Origin: Azadirachta indica
Taxonomy: Eukaryota > Streptophyta > Magnoliopsida > Sapindales > Meliaceae
Direction of reading: 5' to 3'
DNA: 64,000 bases
NCBI GenBank assembly: GCA_022749755.1
Contig: CM040446.1
Location: 4,270,966 to 4,334,965 of the forward strand
Below the pieces are notes generated by a model. The model was not told where the DNA came from, did no database searches, and saw only the letters and a program-made list of their open reading frames with translations. The translations under genes and the position numbers were made by a program. Shown one piece after another: positions 25,201-38,400 of the stretch. How positions within the stretch are numbered: position 1 is the stretch's first letter; each line of letters opens with the position of its first letter.

Positions 25201-28200
25201 CAATTATTCTCATAAGCACCTTCTCGCTGAAAAATTATTTATAATACTGTCTATGAAGGTTTTTGGGGGACTAAAATATCAATTTCATTAGCCCATATAA
25301 TGAAATTAAAGTACACTGTTGAAAGCAGCTCTGAGAATGAGGATGAGTAAAAAATAAAATGGCATGAAAGCAGAGCTTTTTGGTTTCATAAGAAACTGAT
25401 GATATATTTATTAGTAGATTTATAAATTCATTGACTGGTATATCGCATCATAATAATTTCTTTTTTTTTCAGCTTTTACATTTTATCTCTTACATGTAAA
25501 TGTATGGCTCTAAGATTTATTTGAATCTTGGATGCGGTCTGGTTGCAAGCTAACTTTACCCTTCTTCCTTACTAAAGGGGACATCTTATTTAACTTTCCC
25601 TCCTTTCTTCTTCAGCTATAAGTGACTATCGTCAGTCTCTTCAGTTTCAAAATCTGAATGATGAGAAGAGAAATATACATTTGGAGGTATTTTTCTATCT
25701 TATTAATATACTTCATGGTTGTGGATGTTGTTTTCTTTTGATTTATATTCGGAAATACAAACTTGTAGGTTATTAGAGGTGGTAGGAGAGTTGAGATCTC
25801 GATATATGATATAGTTGTTGGTGATGTTGTGCCTCTCAACATTGGTGATCAGGTAACTAGCTTAATATCTTGATTTTAAGTGCATGCGCGTGTATATATT
25901 ATTTATTTGACAATCTCTATCTGTCCCTAGGTTCCGGCTGATGGAGTTCTAATTTCTGGTCACTCTCTTGCCATTGATGAATCGAGCATGACTGGAGAGA
26001 GCAAGATTGTAAGCCTTTGCATCCAACATCTAGGAATTTTTAATATGTATCTGCTTTAATGTTTTTCTCTGTTGCTAAGAATGCCTATTGCAGATTCACA
26101 AGGACTCCAAGGATCCATTTCTAATGTCTGGCTGCAAAGTTGCTGATGGTAGTGGCACCATGCTGGTAAGAATTAAATCTTCTTTTCCATCATTTTTCTT
26201 TGACTGGTAGCTCTGCTAATACTCTATCCTCCCAGTGCATGCTAGTGCACCATATTGCTAATTGCAGGTGTTCTTTTTCTTTTCTGTTTCTGTCCTTAAC
26301 AAAATTTGATTATTGTTCCTTTGAACTGAACTGATCTGACAGAGGTGGCCAGACATTTCATATGATAACTTGATATGAGAAATTTAATGGTTGTCCTCTT
26401 AGCTAATCTGCTATTTTCAACTCAGCATTTGTCAAACTTGCTTAAATGTCTGTCTTTTTGTTAGGCAACCAGCGTTGGGACAAATACTGAGTGGGGATTG
26501 CTCATGGCTAGTATTTCAGAAGACACTGGTGAAGAAACACCACTGCAGGTTAGCTATTTTGCTGTTATTTTTAATGGCCCTTTATGTTTTACATGTTATG
26601 TTTACCCTTTAATTAATTGAAACAGGTGCGCCTGAATGGGGTGGCAACATTTATTGGTATTGTCGGTCTTGCTGTAGCTTTCATTGTCTTGGTTGTCCTT
26701 TTGGCAAGGTAACAGATTTTGTGGATTAGTTGTTCTCTTTCTCTCTTGCCATCTGTCTATCGTGTGTGACCTATGTAATATTGAACTCTTGCATGTAACG
26801 TGTATGCTTGATTGTGCAGATACTTTACTGGCCATACCAAGAATGCAGAGGGACTTACCCAGTTTAAAGCAGGCAAGACAAAAGTTGGTGATGCCATTGA
26901 TGGAGCCATTAAAATCCTGACTGTTGCTGTATGTTCTCTTTAATTAGATGTCCTGTTCAGGGGTCTTTCTGTATGCCTGTCCTAGTTTGTGATTGATGTG
27001 TGGAATGTTATAGGTGACCATTGTTGTAGTTGCAGTGCCTGAAGGGCTTCCTCTAGCTGTTACCTTAACGTAAGTTCATGGTACAAAATATTCGTATTTC
27101 GTTTCATTTTATGTATGCTGTTCATCAAGTCACCTGATATTGGAAAATGCATATTCTTATTTTTACTGTGTTTTGGATCAGCCACACAAACTCTACCTTA
27201 TTGCTTAATGTGTATAGATTTTCTCTTTCATTTTCCTTTTACTCATTGTTCTTGCATTAACTGAATGTGTCACAGACTTGCCTACTCAATGAGGAAAATG
27301 ATGGCAGATAAAGCCTTGGTATGTGTTATGAATTGTTCCTTGCTTGGCCTTTACTTAGATCTTAGATATTTATGTATTATAGGTAGCTTAATATGATTTG
27401 ACATGCAGGTTAGGAGGCTCTCTGCCTGTGAGACAATGGGCTCAGCTACAACTATTTGTAGTGATAAGACTGGAACGTTAACTTTGAATCAGGTGATGTA
27501 TTACGCATTTCCTTAATATATTATTTGGTGTCAGGAGTATGGCTTCTGTAATCTCCATCCATGTGGCTTCTATAGTCTCCATTCATGTTGTATATCGATG
27601 ATATTTGGTCAACAGAAGATTCAATAGTGATTCACTGTGCATAGTGCTGCAGTTTGATTTGATATGCTTGTTCTATGGAGGCCACTAAATCTCATTTTGC
27701 TTGTTTCATTGTCTTAGAAATTTAATGTCAATGAATTTTCAGTGAGTAAATTTTGTAATGAATGCTACTTTTGGGTGCCTGCAAAATGTGCAGAAAGAAA
27801 ATTGATGCGTGAATTGGCTTTGCTTTTGATCAATAAAATATGTGGAAAGAGAATTGATGTGTGAATTAGCTTTTGTTTTGATCAATATGTACATCAGTTT
27901 TCTTATAACTATTCTATTTACAGATGACAGTGGTTGAAGCTTATGTTGGAGGGAAAAAGATTGATCCTCCAGAAAGCAAAGCACAGTTATCCACTATGCT
28001 GAGCTCATTACTTATTGAAGGCATTGCACAAAATACAAATGGCAGTGTTTATGTCCCTCCAGTAAGTTCCCTAGAATTAATACTTATATGATATAATTTA
28101 TTGATGTGAGATTTTAGTGAAGTATCCATATTACCATAATTAATACTTATATGATATAGTTTGTCGTGTATTTGGCAGGGTGGCGGCGATGTAGAGGTCT

Positions 28201-31200
28201 CTGGATCACCAACAGAAAAAGCCATTCTTTATTGGGGATTCAAGGTTTCATTTTAAGTTAAATCTCATTGCTAGTGCTTCTTGTATTTGTTATATTTTAC
28301 TACCTAAAAAAAGAAATCTTATTCATCGACTCTTGCAGCTGGGGATGAATTTTGAAGCTGTTAGATCTGAATCTTCTATTATTCATGTCTTCCCATTCAA
28401 TTCACTGAAGAAAAGAGGGGGTGTTGCAGTACAACTGGTAATGTGACTGTACAGTTATCTCTATTATGCTATCATATGATTGTTTAATGCATGACCAATG
28501 ATAGTTTCATTAAAATGTTAAGTGAATTCTCATCTCAAAAACTTCAGATGAGCTATTATGGGCATTTTCACTATGTTAGTATGAAAGTCTAAAGCACCTA
28601 TGGAGAGTTCTGGCCTTTTGTTTTCCTTTTCTGGTTTAAGGGCAGTCCCATCAGATTTACTATGTCAAAATGTTTGAGATTGATCTTTGCTCTCCATATA
28701 ATGTATGTTGTTTATTTTCATATCTTGTTGGAATGTAATGTAATTTTGCTTAATCTGGAGATAGTCTTCAGTTTGCCTTATGTTCCAAATGTATATCCAT
28801 CTTTCCTGATATATAATAGGTAGTTCCATTCTAGCATTGGCGTGAGTAAATATGTGATTATAAATAAAATAACAACATAAGTACCTGGCTATTAATTAAT
28901 TCAACTATAGGAAAGAAACTAAATGACTTACTAGTGGATGACATTGTTTTACGTGTATATGTAAGTATAAAGGGGTGGGATCAGCAACAACTTTTTGAAC
29001 ATTGGTTTGGTATACTTTCTATGGCTGAGATCATATATGACATACCAAATTTAATGTACATTGTCAATAACACATGGCAGATATAGGGGTTTAAAAGTTG
29101 GATCGTAGTTTCTGCTGAAAAGATATTTAGCAATTTGGGCATGTTGGTTCAATCAAACTAGAGAACCAGATGTAGACGGTGATTAGATGACATGGTTTGT
29201 TTTGCTGGTGCTGTGTACATATGCATGTACTTGTGTAAATTGACTCGAACAATTTAGTCATGCAGGATATTTTGTGTAAATTGACATAAAAGAATCTGTT
29301 AAATCTAATTCTGATTTGATAAAGAAAACTGGCTGGTTATTAATTATATTCCAAAATTTATTGATCTCCTTATGGAAAAAGATTTTAAGACACCTTATAT
29401 TATTACATATATGTAGAACTTTCGTTTGTGAATTAATTTTGATCTGTTTTTGCTTGTTCTTCTTTTTTCCTCTCACACACTCTCCTTCTCATCTCCAATA
29501 TTACAGCCCAACTCTGAAGTGCATATTCACTGGAAGGGTGCTGCTGAAATTGTTCTAGCTTCATGTACAAGATACATTGATGCAAATGATGGCTTGGTTG
29601 AAATGGATGAAGATAAGGTTAGATTTAAGAACTTCCTTCCGAGGAGGCTATTTTTTTTTTTTTCCGGTTCTTCAATGTGTTTCACTTCATCTTTGCTTCT
29701 TTTTTTTAATTTTTTGTCTCTTTTTCTTTCTTTCTTTCTTTCCTTTGTTAAATTAGGGGGAATATATATGATGTTGTCAAATTATGGGTAGTATATGTTT
29801 CATGACACTTCTATTGGTTTGCAGGTGTTGCTTTTTCAGAACGCTATTGAAGATATGGCTTCTCGTAGTTTGCGCTGTGTTGCAATTGCATATAGATCAT
29901 ATGAAATGGAAAAAGTTCCAGTTGATGAGGATCAACTCTCTCAGTGGACATTACCTGAGGATGACCTTGTTTTGCTGGCTATTGTTGGATTAAAGGTATA
30001 TGTCGACATGAAACTCAAAAGAGTAAAGAATTATGTGTCTGAGTGCATGCTTTGGACAAATTTAGTCTTTTAATCGTCTTATATATTGCGAGAAGGGACT
30101 CCTACTGATGCACTTTAGTGGCTTGGTTCTTTGTGTTATTTAGTGTACGTTTGGGCTATTTTCTACAGCACAATAGCTAAAGTGCTTGGCGAATCCAGTT
30201 TTAAATTGGGAGCTAATCTTTACCACTCTCTTGCACTTTATAGTAATTTTGTTTCATAGTAACTGTGGCTTCAAAGCCATAGCAACTCAACATCAAGCAT
30301 ATGCTTTGTCCATGGAGCATTATATTGTTTAGGACCTTACCTTCATTTTGTATCTTTTCCATTTTTTCATATGTCTGTGAAGGAAGAGTTAGCATCATCG
30401 TCATATGCTTTATGACTTCATTTTGTATCTCTTCTGTTTCATTCCATAGTCGATGGAAGAATGCTTCTTTTATCTTAGTTTCATGAATATATACTTGAAA
30501 ATTCTTGTGTACTTGTGTTTAATGTTCTCTTGGAGTGTTAGTATATAAGAAGCTAACTCATTTATTTACATGTAAATAACCATGGCAATTTAATTATTGA
30601 AAACAACTTTTTGTGTGATATCTTAGCTTATACAGATAATAAATGCAGGATCCTTGTCGGCCAAGTGTTAAAGATGCAGTGCGACTATGCCAAATTGCTG
30701 GTGTTAAGGTACATAATTTTTGATTTTCAAATTTATCTGCTTGAAAATGTTCACAGCATGTTCAATCTTGCATACAAGTATTTTTAGTATGAGTGAAGTG
30801 CATAATTATCAATAAAGCATATTTTTGTTAATTAACGAGTATTTTTTTTCTATTTTAGGTGCGCATGGTGACTGGTGATAATATTCGAACTGCTAAAGCA
30901 ATTGCTTTAGAGTGTGGAATACTAACTTCAGAGGCTGATGCTACTGAGCCTAATATCATTGAGGGAAGATCATTTCGTGCCTTGTTAGATGCAGAAAGAG
31001 AAGAAATTGCTGAGAAGATTTCGGTATGATCTAAGTATCTACTTCTTTTATTGTGTAAATTATTTAGTATAAAGACAAATTGCAGTGTAGGACTGTTGGA
31101 AAAATTTTAATCTTCCCTTTGTAATTAGGTGATGGGACGGTCTTCTCCCAATGATAAGCTTCTGCTTGTGCAAGCACTGAGAAAGAGGGGACATGTTGTT

Positions 31201-32557
31201 GCTGTAACTGGAGATGGCACTAATGATGCTCCTGCACTACACGAGGTTAATGATGTCGTCCTACTCCATTGAACTACTAATATTATTCTTGCATGAGTAA
31301 CAATGCTGTTTTGTCATCATTTTTCTGAACATCATCTGGACTCTAAGATGAAGCTTGGTTTATATGTTGGATGGATAGAACATTGAACTTAATCCCAAGG
31401 GTTTGTCAAGCAGTAACAGACCCTTGGATGTCAACCAAGTGAATCGGGGGTTTGGAACCCGTTGGGCTTACCTACTTGGCTGTTTATATTTCTCACGAGT
31501 TATGTGACTCCCAAGGTTGTGGGTCCAACAACAATCTCTAGTTTAGAATTTGCAAGCATTTAGAGCATGTATTGAAATGGATGTTTTGACTCAAAAAAAT
31601 GATCTTTTAGGTGCAGAGTATATGCTGCTCATCATGCTTCAAAAGTGGAACAAATGAATTAAGGGTCCTAGTGGTCATGCAGCATTGGTGCAGTTGAACT
31701 TTTAAGCGTGCAACAGTCTAGTTATTTTGGTTATGTATAAAGTTCTATCTCATTGTCAAATATGATAACTGATGGAATGATATCATCTCTAAGTTCAGGC
31801 AGACATTGGTCTGGCAATGGGTATTCAAGGGACAGAGGTTGCAAAAGACAGCTCAGATATCATTATCTTGGATGACAATTTTGCTTCGGTTGTGAAGGTT
31901 AGTGTTTCTCTTTTAAGCCTTTATCCTTGCAAGGGAAGATACTGATGCTTTTCTTTTATTTTATTTGACATTACTTTTTCTATACTTCCATTAATCATAA
32001 GAGTAATTTCACCTGTCCCTTTTTTAGCCTCTGTTCTCTGTATGGGACAGACAATGAACAAAGCCGAATTGATATTAAGTACATTTATGACATGCCTGTA
32101 ACGAAAATCAAGTTTGGAAAGAGAATTGATTCTCAGTTGTTTCAATTATCCTCTTTAATATGGCGCACTGGTTTCCATGCATTAATGATTTTCGGGATTG
32201 GATATGCTATCTCATTCTGGATGGTTTAGGTCTTTGCAATCACCTGTTCTCTGTTGTAGCTTGTGTTGTGCTCCCAGATTATATCTCTTATTAGGTATAA
32301 TGGAGTAGAGTTGAAACTCTCACCAAGTGATCATATTGTCATCACTAGAATTTTCTTAAACCCGTATTTTGTACTTATAGAATAGAGTTTAAATTGTTTT
32401 TTCTTGGGGCTGTATTTAGGTTGTCAGATGGGGTCGATCTGTGTATGCAAATATCCAGAAATTTATCCAGTTTCAGCTTACTGTCAATGTTGCAGCTCTT
32501 GTCATTAATTTTGTGGCTGCAGTTTCCTCTGGTGATGTTCCCCTAAATGCAGTACAG

Positions 32558-32592
<35 letters not shown>

Positions 32593-34800
32593 GCTTACTT
32601 GCTGGCAGTGTTGATTTACTACTTTGTCTTTGTTTAGCCTCTCTCTTTCTTCTCTACCCACCCACCCTTCCCACTGTTTCTACTTGCCAGCATTGGTGAT
32701 GCCTCATTTCTTTGTCTTTGTGTAGCTTCTCTGGGTTAATCTTATTATGGATACACTTGGAGCCTTAGCGCTGGCTACAGAACCACCAACAGATCACTTG
32801 ATGCACAGGCCTCCAGTTGGTCGAAGGTTGGAAATTTATGAACAAAATTGAGCTTTTTGCTCTTTACAAGAATGTCTCTTTCTGGGAAAAATTTGGGGTG
32901 TTTACAAAGAATTTATCATGAAGTTTAGCATAATCTTAAAAGTATTGGAGACTTGGGTTTGATGCTTTAATTAAGCTTAGGAAAGGTTCAGTTGATTGTC
33001 CAATTTATGTTTTTCCAAATCTTTGTGCGTGCTAAATTTGGATAATTGTGCTGCAAACATCAGAAAATTGTCTTGATGCTTTGAGGGTCAAATATTATTT
33101 TATGGATATTCCTTTCGTTCGTGCTCGCTTTCTGTTCATGTTCCTTTATATTCTTGATGATTATACTTAGTGATGCTATTGGTCTTGCTAGCTGTCAAAA
33201 TAAATATAAACCAATCGATATGCTTTCTTTTGAATATTGAGATTAATTATTACATGCACTAATGGTATCCTGATCTTTTCCAGAGAACCTCTCATAACTA
33301 ATATAATGTGGAGGAACCTCATAATACAGGTATATGCACTTGTTTATTTGCTGGTTATACTTTTTTGCTGTGATTTTGTACAAAAATTTCAAACAGTGTA
33401 TTTCTGTCATTTTAATACAATGCATATTGCCATTGGTGGCTTCAAAATTTCAGGCTGTCTATCAATTAAGTGTTCTGCTTGTCCTGAATTTCCGAGGAAA
33501 GAGTATACTTAATTTGGAGCACGATCCCTCTAGCGTCCATGCCAACAAAGTGAAAAATACGCTGATATTCAATTCTTTTGTCTTTTGTCAGGTAAGTTGT
33601 AATTATCAAGGATTATAACGATTTGTTAAGTTGAGCTTCCTTTTTTGGGTTTTCAGTAATTCTATACTTTACTGGGCATCTCTCTCATGTGACAGGGTTT
33701 AGAATCTTAAAATCTGACTGGGTTTCAATACTCTTTAACTCTCATAACTGCTTACCTTTGCCTTAAATTTGAGACCTTCTGTGGCTTGACAAAGCTGTAA
33801 ATCTAGCAGTTTGTGTTTTTGTGGCTGCTTCCCTTGTGCTGCAACTTAGATCTCCTTGAAAAGTAAAAAAATAATAGTACCCAGTATTAAGAAACTCCAT
33901 TTGTCATAGTCTAAGGGCAGCTTGATGCTGGTCCCATCTTTATAGCCAATCCAACCTAGCATAATACTTTTAGTTTTGGTGATTGTCATGTTATTTTCTT
34001 CAGTGCTGTTTGTTCTTAAATTTCACACAACTGGAAAGCATAATAAATATCTGGCTGCTTGAAATGCAGATCTTTAATGAATTTAATGCTCGAAAGCCAG
34101 ACGAAAAAAATATTTTCACAGGAGTCACTAAAAACCGTCTTTTCATGGGGATAGTGGCAATAACTATTGTACTTCAGGTGAGACTTCTTGACTTAATTTG
34201 TTGTCTTCTGGGCCATAATGGTATTGCATTGTCTTACAATTTTTTTGCTGTATGCCAGATAATTATCATCGAGTTTCTCGGAAAGTTTATGTCAACTGTC
34301 AGGCTTAATTGGAAGTATTGGATAATTTCCGTCGTTATTGGTTTCATCAGGTTATTTGAACATCCTATATAATGTTGTCTCTCTGTCTAAATTCCTTGTT
34401 CTGAAGTTACTTTCTGGTTGATAGATTGTTGTACTTAATTTTTGAACATAATCGACTTTAATTTAACGTGGCAGAAATCAATTAGATTGTGTTATCCCTG
34501 TGCATTTTAACTAACATGACGCTCTCTCTAATTCATTAATAGTTGGCCGTTGGCTTTTCTGGGGCAATTTATACCTGTGCCGGCAACTCCAATTAGTAAT
34601 ATCTTCAAAAGACGACCTCGACCTCCTCAACAAAGTAATATGCAAAGTAAGGATTCTGTCCACTCTTTTTTCAGAGTACCAAGTGTTAGATTTATTCCTG
34701 ATTGCCCGTTCTGCAGGTTAATCAATGGAAGGTTTCAAGGCGCCAGTCTGTCAATATTACGCATCCCGCAGAGTATTTTCTCGTGTGGTTTGTGAGATAA
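19280..34800 (+). CDS. ACA8: Autoinhibited plasma-membrane Ca2+-ATPase (P2B type), ACA8/ACA10-like
   Basis: Pumps Ca2+ out of the cytosol, with autoinhibition relieved by calmodulin. Exons: 19280-19426, 20919-21035, 21119-21158, 21975-22084, 22190-22321, 22454-22543, 24663-24732, 25616-25686, 25769-25852, 25931-26008, 26094-26165, 26465-26548, 26626-26708, 26820-26928, 27014-27069, 27276-27318, 27409-27492, 27924-28061, 28179-28244, 28339-28437, 29507-29617, 29825-29995, 30649-30708, 30859-31023, 31129-31245, 31799-31897, 32420-32557, 32726-32826, 33284-33329, 33454-33591, 34070-34177, 34259-34350, 34543 onward. Phases agree throughout. N-terminal calmodulin-binding region: [18 protein letters not shown] (about 46-63). 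Catalytic motifs: TGES (308-311), PEGLPL (438-443), phosphorylated Asp481 in DKTGTLT, Lys601 in KGAAE, MVTGD (708-712), TGDGTNDAP (from 787). The intron after exon 4 has a GC donor. The N-terminus (MDSLFKGSP...RR) and tail ([10 protein letters not shown]) look most like ACA8. The C-terminus is uncertain: reading through stops at 34795 (1123 aa); removing 34647-34771 stops at 34800 (1083 aa), nearer the family length. Confidence 0.95.
20004..20031. repeat. Poly-A tract in intron 1 of the ATPase gene
   Basis: A run of about 26 A bases. It could be the tail of an old retroelement copy, but nothing recognisable lies upstream. Confidence 0.85.
20623..20841. repeat. 120-bp tandem duplication in intron 1 of the ATPase gene
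   Basis: About 98 bases (20623-20721) recur at 20743-20841 with very few differences, for example TATGTAGAATCTTTTTT, TCTCCAAGAAACAACCAG and CCTTTTGCACTTGATA in both. The high identity implies recent origin. Each copy ends in an acceptor-like GCAG/GTGT just upstream of exon 2, but neither looks used. Confidence 0.9.
22880..23950. mobile_element. Candidate nonautonomous element(s) in intron 6 of the ATPase gene
   Basis: Intron 6 (22544-24662) is unusually long and its middle is far more AT-rich than the rest of the gene. The left side has GGGTGTTTGGTAGGAATAAA and CTATCCGATGTTTGGGGCAC. The reverse complement of the right side has CTATGTTTAGTGCAGCC and a GGATAGGA-rich stretch, a weak terminal inverted repeat. 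A block at 23340-23480 matches dispersed AT-rich repeats at 4150-4290 and 8100-8330. Probably one or more nested MITE-like insertions, but the ends are uncertain. Confidence 0.35.
27786..27893. repeat. Short tandem duplication in intron 17 of the ATPase gene
   Basis: A unit of about 52 bp occurs twice: GAAAATTGATGCGTGAATTG ... TTTTGATCAATAAAATATG and GAGAATTGATGTGTGAATTA ... TTTTGATCAATATG. Diverged by several substitutions. A similar but shorter duplication (TGGCTTCTGTAATCTCCATCC / TGGCTTCTATAGTCTCCATTC pattern) lies at about 27540-27588. Confidence 0.75.
32560..32589. repeat. (CT)n microsatellite beside a splice donor
   Basis: About 15 CT units begin directly after the donor of exon 27 (CAG/GTACTCT). 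Length variation here would sit at the 5' end of intron 27. Confidence 0.95.
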
Positions 34801-35486
34801 CAAGATTTTACATAGATGTCAACTTACAAATGAGGTTAATACAAGTAGGAAATCCACTTTTGTTACTGGAATTTTACATACACACACTACTAACAAGGAT
34901 GGTTGAACAAACGATTTGCTTGCTTGGAGAACATCTATGTTCATACAGATGGTTTTTAATCAAACCATATATACAATGTGATGCCCAGCTTTTGCAAACA
35001 TTTCAACTAGGTTTGGGCTTTTACTGAAATTTTGGAACTGCCAAGGTCAATGCTGTGTTAGAACTGACTATAATTTCTGAATGCTTGCTGGAGATGTTAC
35101 GGATTCATGTTCATGATGTCATCTGGCGTTCTATTCATTTTGTATTTCCTATTTACGGGCTATTGTAGGGTGGATGTATTTGTAAGCAACAAGTTATATG
35201 TTTTTCAAATTTCCCTTTTGCTTTGAAAGGAAATCCGGCTGGCTATTTCAAGTTATCTACGAATGCAAGCAGGATAGGCATGTAAATGATAATGCCTTTG
35301 ACGTTTTCAAAGCATATTATGCCATCCGTTTGATCTTGTCGATCAGTTTAAAAGGAGATAACCATATTTATCAACACAAGGGAAAATAGAAATTGTTCGT
35401 TCGGCTCTGGACTTAAACTTTTAAGCAGTTACACTACTAGCACACAATTATAATCTGTACACACATAATTATTAGATTAGATTAGA
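34801..35486. other. Convergent intergenic spacer between ATPase and choline monooxygenase genes
   Basis: It holds the 3' UTRs of the two convergent genes. A 63-residue frame at 35198-35389 has no recognisable feature. No separate gene is supported. Confidence 0.6.
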
Positions 35487-35499
35487 TTAGATTAGATTA
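35471..35499. repeat. (ATTAG)n microsatellite overlapping the CMO stop codon
   Basis: Five to six ATTAG units. On the minus strand the array reads (CTAAT)n and contains the TAA stop of the choline monooxygenase-like gene (35487-35489). Confidence 0.9.
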
Positions 35500-38400
35500 C
35501 GATAAAGTAAAGAATGAAAATGATACATTGCATGTTCAACAGTTGGTGCATATCTGCCACTAGAGTATGCAGGAGATTCAAGGCCCTTCTGTACACCTTC
35601 ACAAAGAATAATGTCCTCCGTCTGCGCCAAATGTTAACATGCTTTAGATAATAAATTCAAAAAAGAGCGAGAGAATGTTAGCACCAACTATTAAATGTTC
35701 TTTTAGTTTTTTATTTAATTTCTCAAAGTAATGTTACCTGCACTTTTTCACTGTCTTCTAGACTTTTCTCTATAAAAGCTTTGTCATCCTGCAGCCAAAA
35801 GAGATTATTAATATCATCATATCAAATGCCATGCCAAATGCATCATAAACAAAAAATAAAAATTGTTGGAGATTTAAGGAGGATTTCTGCATGCTAAATC
35901 TGCTACCGCTAAGAAACTCCTTTCTCAATTGGAAGTTGTAACTGGTTGGATTGGGGATGGGAAAGCCATATCTGGCAAGAATACTGTTCAACAGTGCCAA
36001 GTCATGACATCCAAGTGTAGAGGTGGGAATCCTGAACCCCAGTTTAATCTCACAAAAACACAACTCATCCTGTTAACAAGCTGAGATTTTCATTGCATTC
36101 ACCAACCAAACCTACATCTTAGAGTATTCCAGAGGTTTGCATTTGCATGATTTGAAGGTCTTTGCTCTTGAGAAATTGTTAATCACTCTGCTGTTTTATG
36201 CTTTGATATATTCTGGAACAGATTCTTGATACGCAAGTAAACGAACAAAAATGCTTACCTTCAAAGAATCATCAAGAAAATAGTCAAATACCACTTTGCA
36301 TTTTCTAGGTCCAAGCGGAAGTACCAGATTGGTGTCCATCCATGGTCCGTAGCTATTAAGTGCCCAAAAAGTTCTCAAGTCATTAACAGTAGTAGTTATA
36401 GGAAATGAGAACAAATCAACCTAATTATCAAGAAAGTACCGATTAATCATAAAATTTGGATATATGAAAGCATATAAAGCTTTAGATCCAAGGCGGTCAA
36501 TATCATCCCTGCCTTCTATAGAGCCTCCTTCACATCTTTGAATGCTGACCTTTTCAAATATCTGTCCCACAAAAAGAATTTGCTTGAATAAGCTGACAAC
36601 CATTCTTAATATGTCAAGCTCAAATACATCTGTGGATTCTATTCTAGGAGTATCAAATGTCTATTATCTATACAATTTTATGAAGGTTATCCCGCCTTTT
36701 CAAAGCCATACCATTGCACCTTCGTTAAATTTAAACACTAATCCACCAAAAACTTTGTATAAAAAGAGAAGCATACTGTTGTCGAGTATGAATCAAGCTT
36801 AAGACCAGATGCAAGGCCTTTGTGTGCATATGGTACGTGGTAACCACCATCTAAGTAATTGTCGCAGAACACCTGCAAGGAAAAAGGTTAAAGAGATATA
36901 CAATAAATTGCCAGAAGTATGTGAATTGAACATGTTCATAGGCTACATATCTATGAAGCTTATGAACATTGACTTGCAGAAAGCTTAAGTTAATTGTTGA
37001 AGACGAAAGCTCTCGCAAATCATAGTTCACAGGGAAAAGGAAACAATGAGCTTCAAATTGATGATATTCCTTAACACCAAAGGGGAGGGGAGTCATTAAT
37101 TATTTATAAGATGCCATTATCAAAGGAAAATTTCCTAAAGCAACTATAAAAAGAGGATAAAGTTAAAGTAGAACTGCCTTGGGTATAAATTAGGTTTTAC
37201 ATGCATAAAACAATACCTTCCAGTTACATTCAATTGTATACTCTCGCCTGCACAAATAGCTGAGAGAGGAGTCAACCACGTTCAGACTTAATAGCCCCGA
37301 GCAGCTACCAAGCCACTCATTTCCCACTTCATTACTTGCAACTTCCTGCCGTGGTATAATCCCCTTCTCTATGTTGAGGAGAACAAATGGCCCCCAAGTA
37401 GCCACTTTAAGTGGTACAAGCCCAAACTCCTACCATCCATGGCCAGAAAAATCAATCAAATTATTCCTTCCACTTGAAGAATTGACATATATAAGATTGT
37501 TGTCAGAGTAATTTTGTACCATACTTTAACATTAAAATTCTGTATTCCTGTTATTCTAGTTGCTTTGAGAAGCGCACCATCCAGTCCATATGTCCATCCC
37601 TGCAGAAAAAATATGAAGATTTACATCTTCATCTTATCTTAAAACTTTTATGGAAAAATATTATACCTGATTACTCTCAAAGCTCAAAGTTCTGCCCATC
37701 TGTTTTAGTTGAGTTTACTTAATTTTATAGTTATTAAGCCTCCTTTTTAAGCTATTAAATTTAAGAACTTACATGATAGGGGCAGACAAAGCAAGATTTT
37801 TTCCCAGTTCCAGATGCAAGAAGAGAAGCATGGTGGCGACACACATTATGAAATGCGTGAATCTTCCCATGCTCACCCCGGCACACCATAAATTCCACTT
37901 CTCCAATTCTGCAAAATTGAATTTCCCCGTTTGGTTTTCACGGAGAAAAAGGGAATGTTCAAAATAATCGTGAGAGCAAAGCCAATTTTTAATCATTTCC
38001 CATTCATTTTCCAGTAACCAAAGAAATTCTAGTTAATTGCAAAATTTCCCACAACAACAAAAACAGAATTTTGAACTTCTCAGCATTCGGACAGAGTAAC
38101 AAACAAATAGACTGATTGCACCTGCCAGTGAAAAAATCTCGAGGGTCTTTTATTTGTTCAGTATAACCTGACAATAAGGCAATCAGAGTTTCTCATTTTT
38201 ACGCAGAATTGCAGTCAGTAGTTGAAGGAAATGGAAGGTTTCAGAACAAACCAACAGCCTGCCAGCCTCTATAGAAGACACGATCCAGTTCAAGGGCAAG
38301 GAAAGAAGGATCAGTGTACCATGAGCTGGGTGGAGTGACTGCCTTCTCTATGGGGATTTTAGGGTCAAAATCATGTACTAATCTTTGAGCTGAGTCTAAG

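Noticed and set aside
31380..31550. GC-richer patch in ATPase intron 25 resembling a small retroelement or tRNA-like sequence
   Set aside because: No fold, no poly-A tail and no repeats at the ends could be found.
34674..34716. Short intron joining the ATPase frame to the VNQWK... reading
   Set aside because: It would be about 40 bases, too short for a plant intron, and the donor/acceptor pairing is poor.
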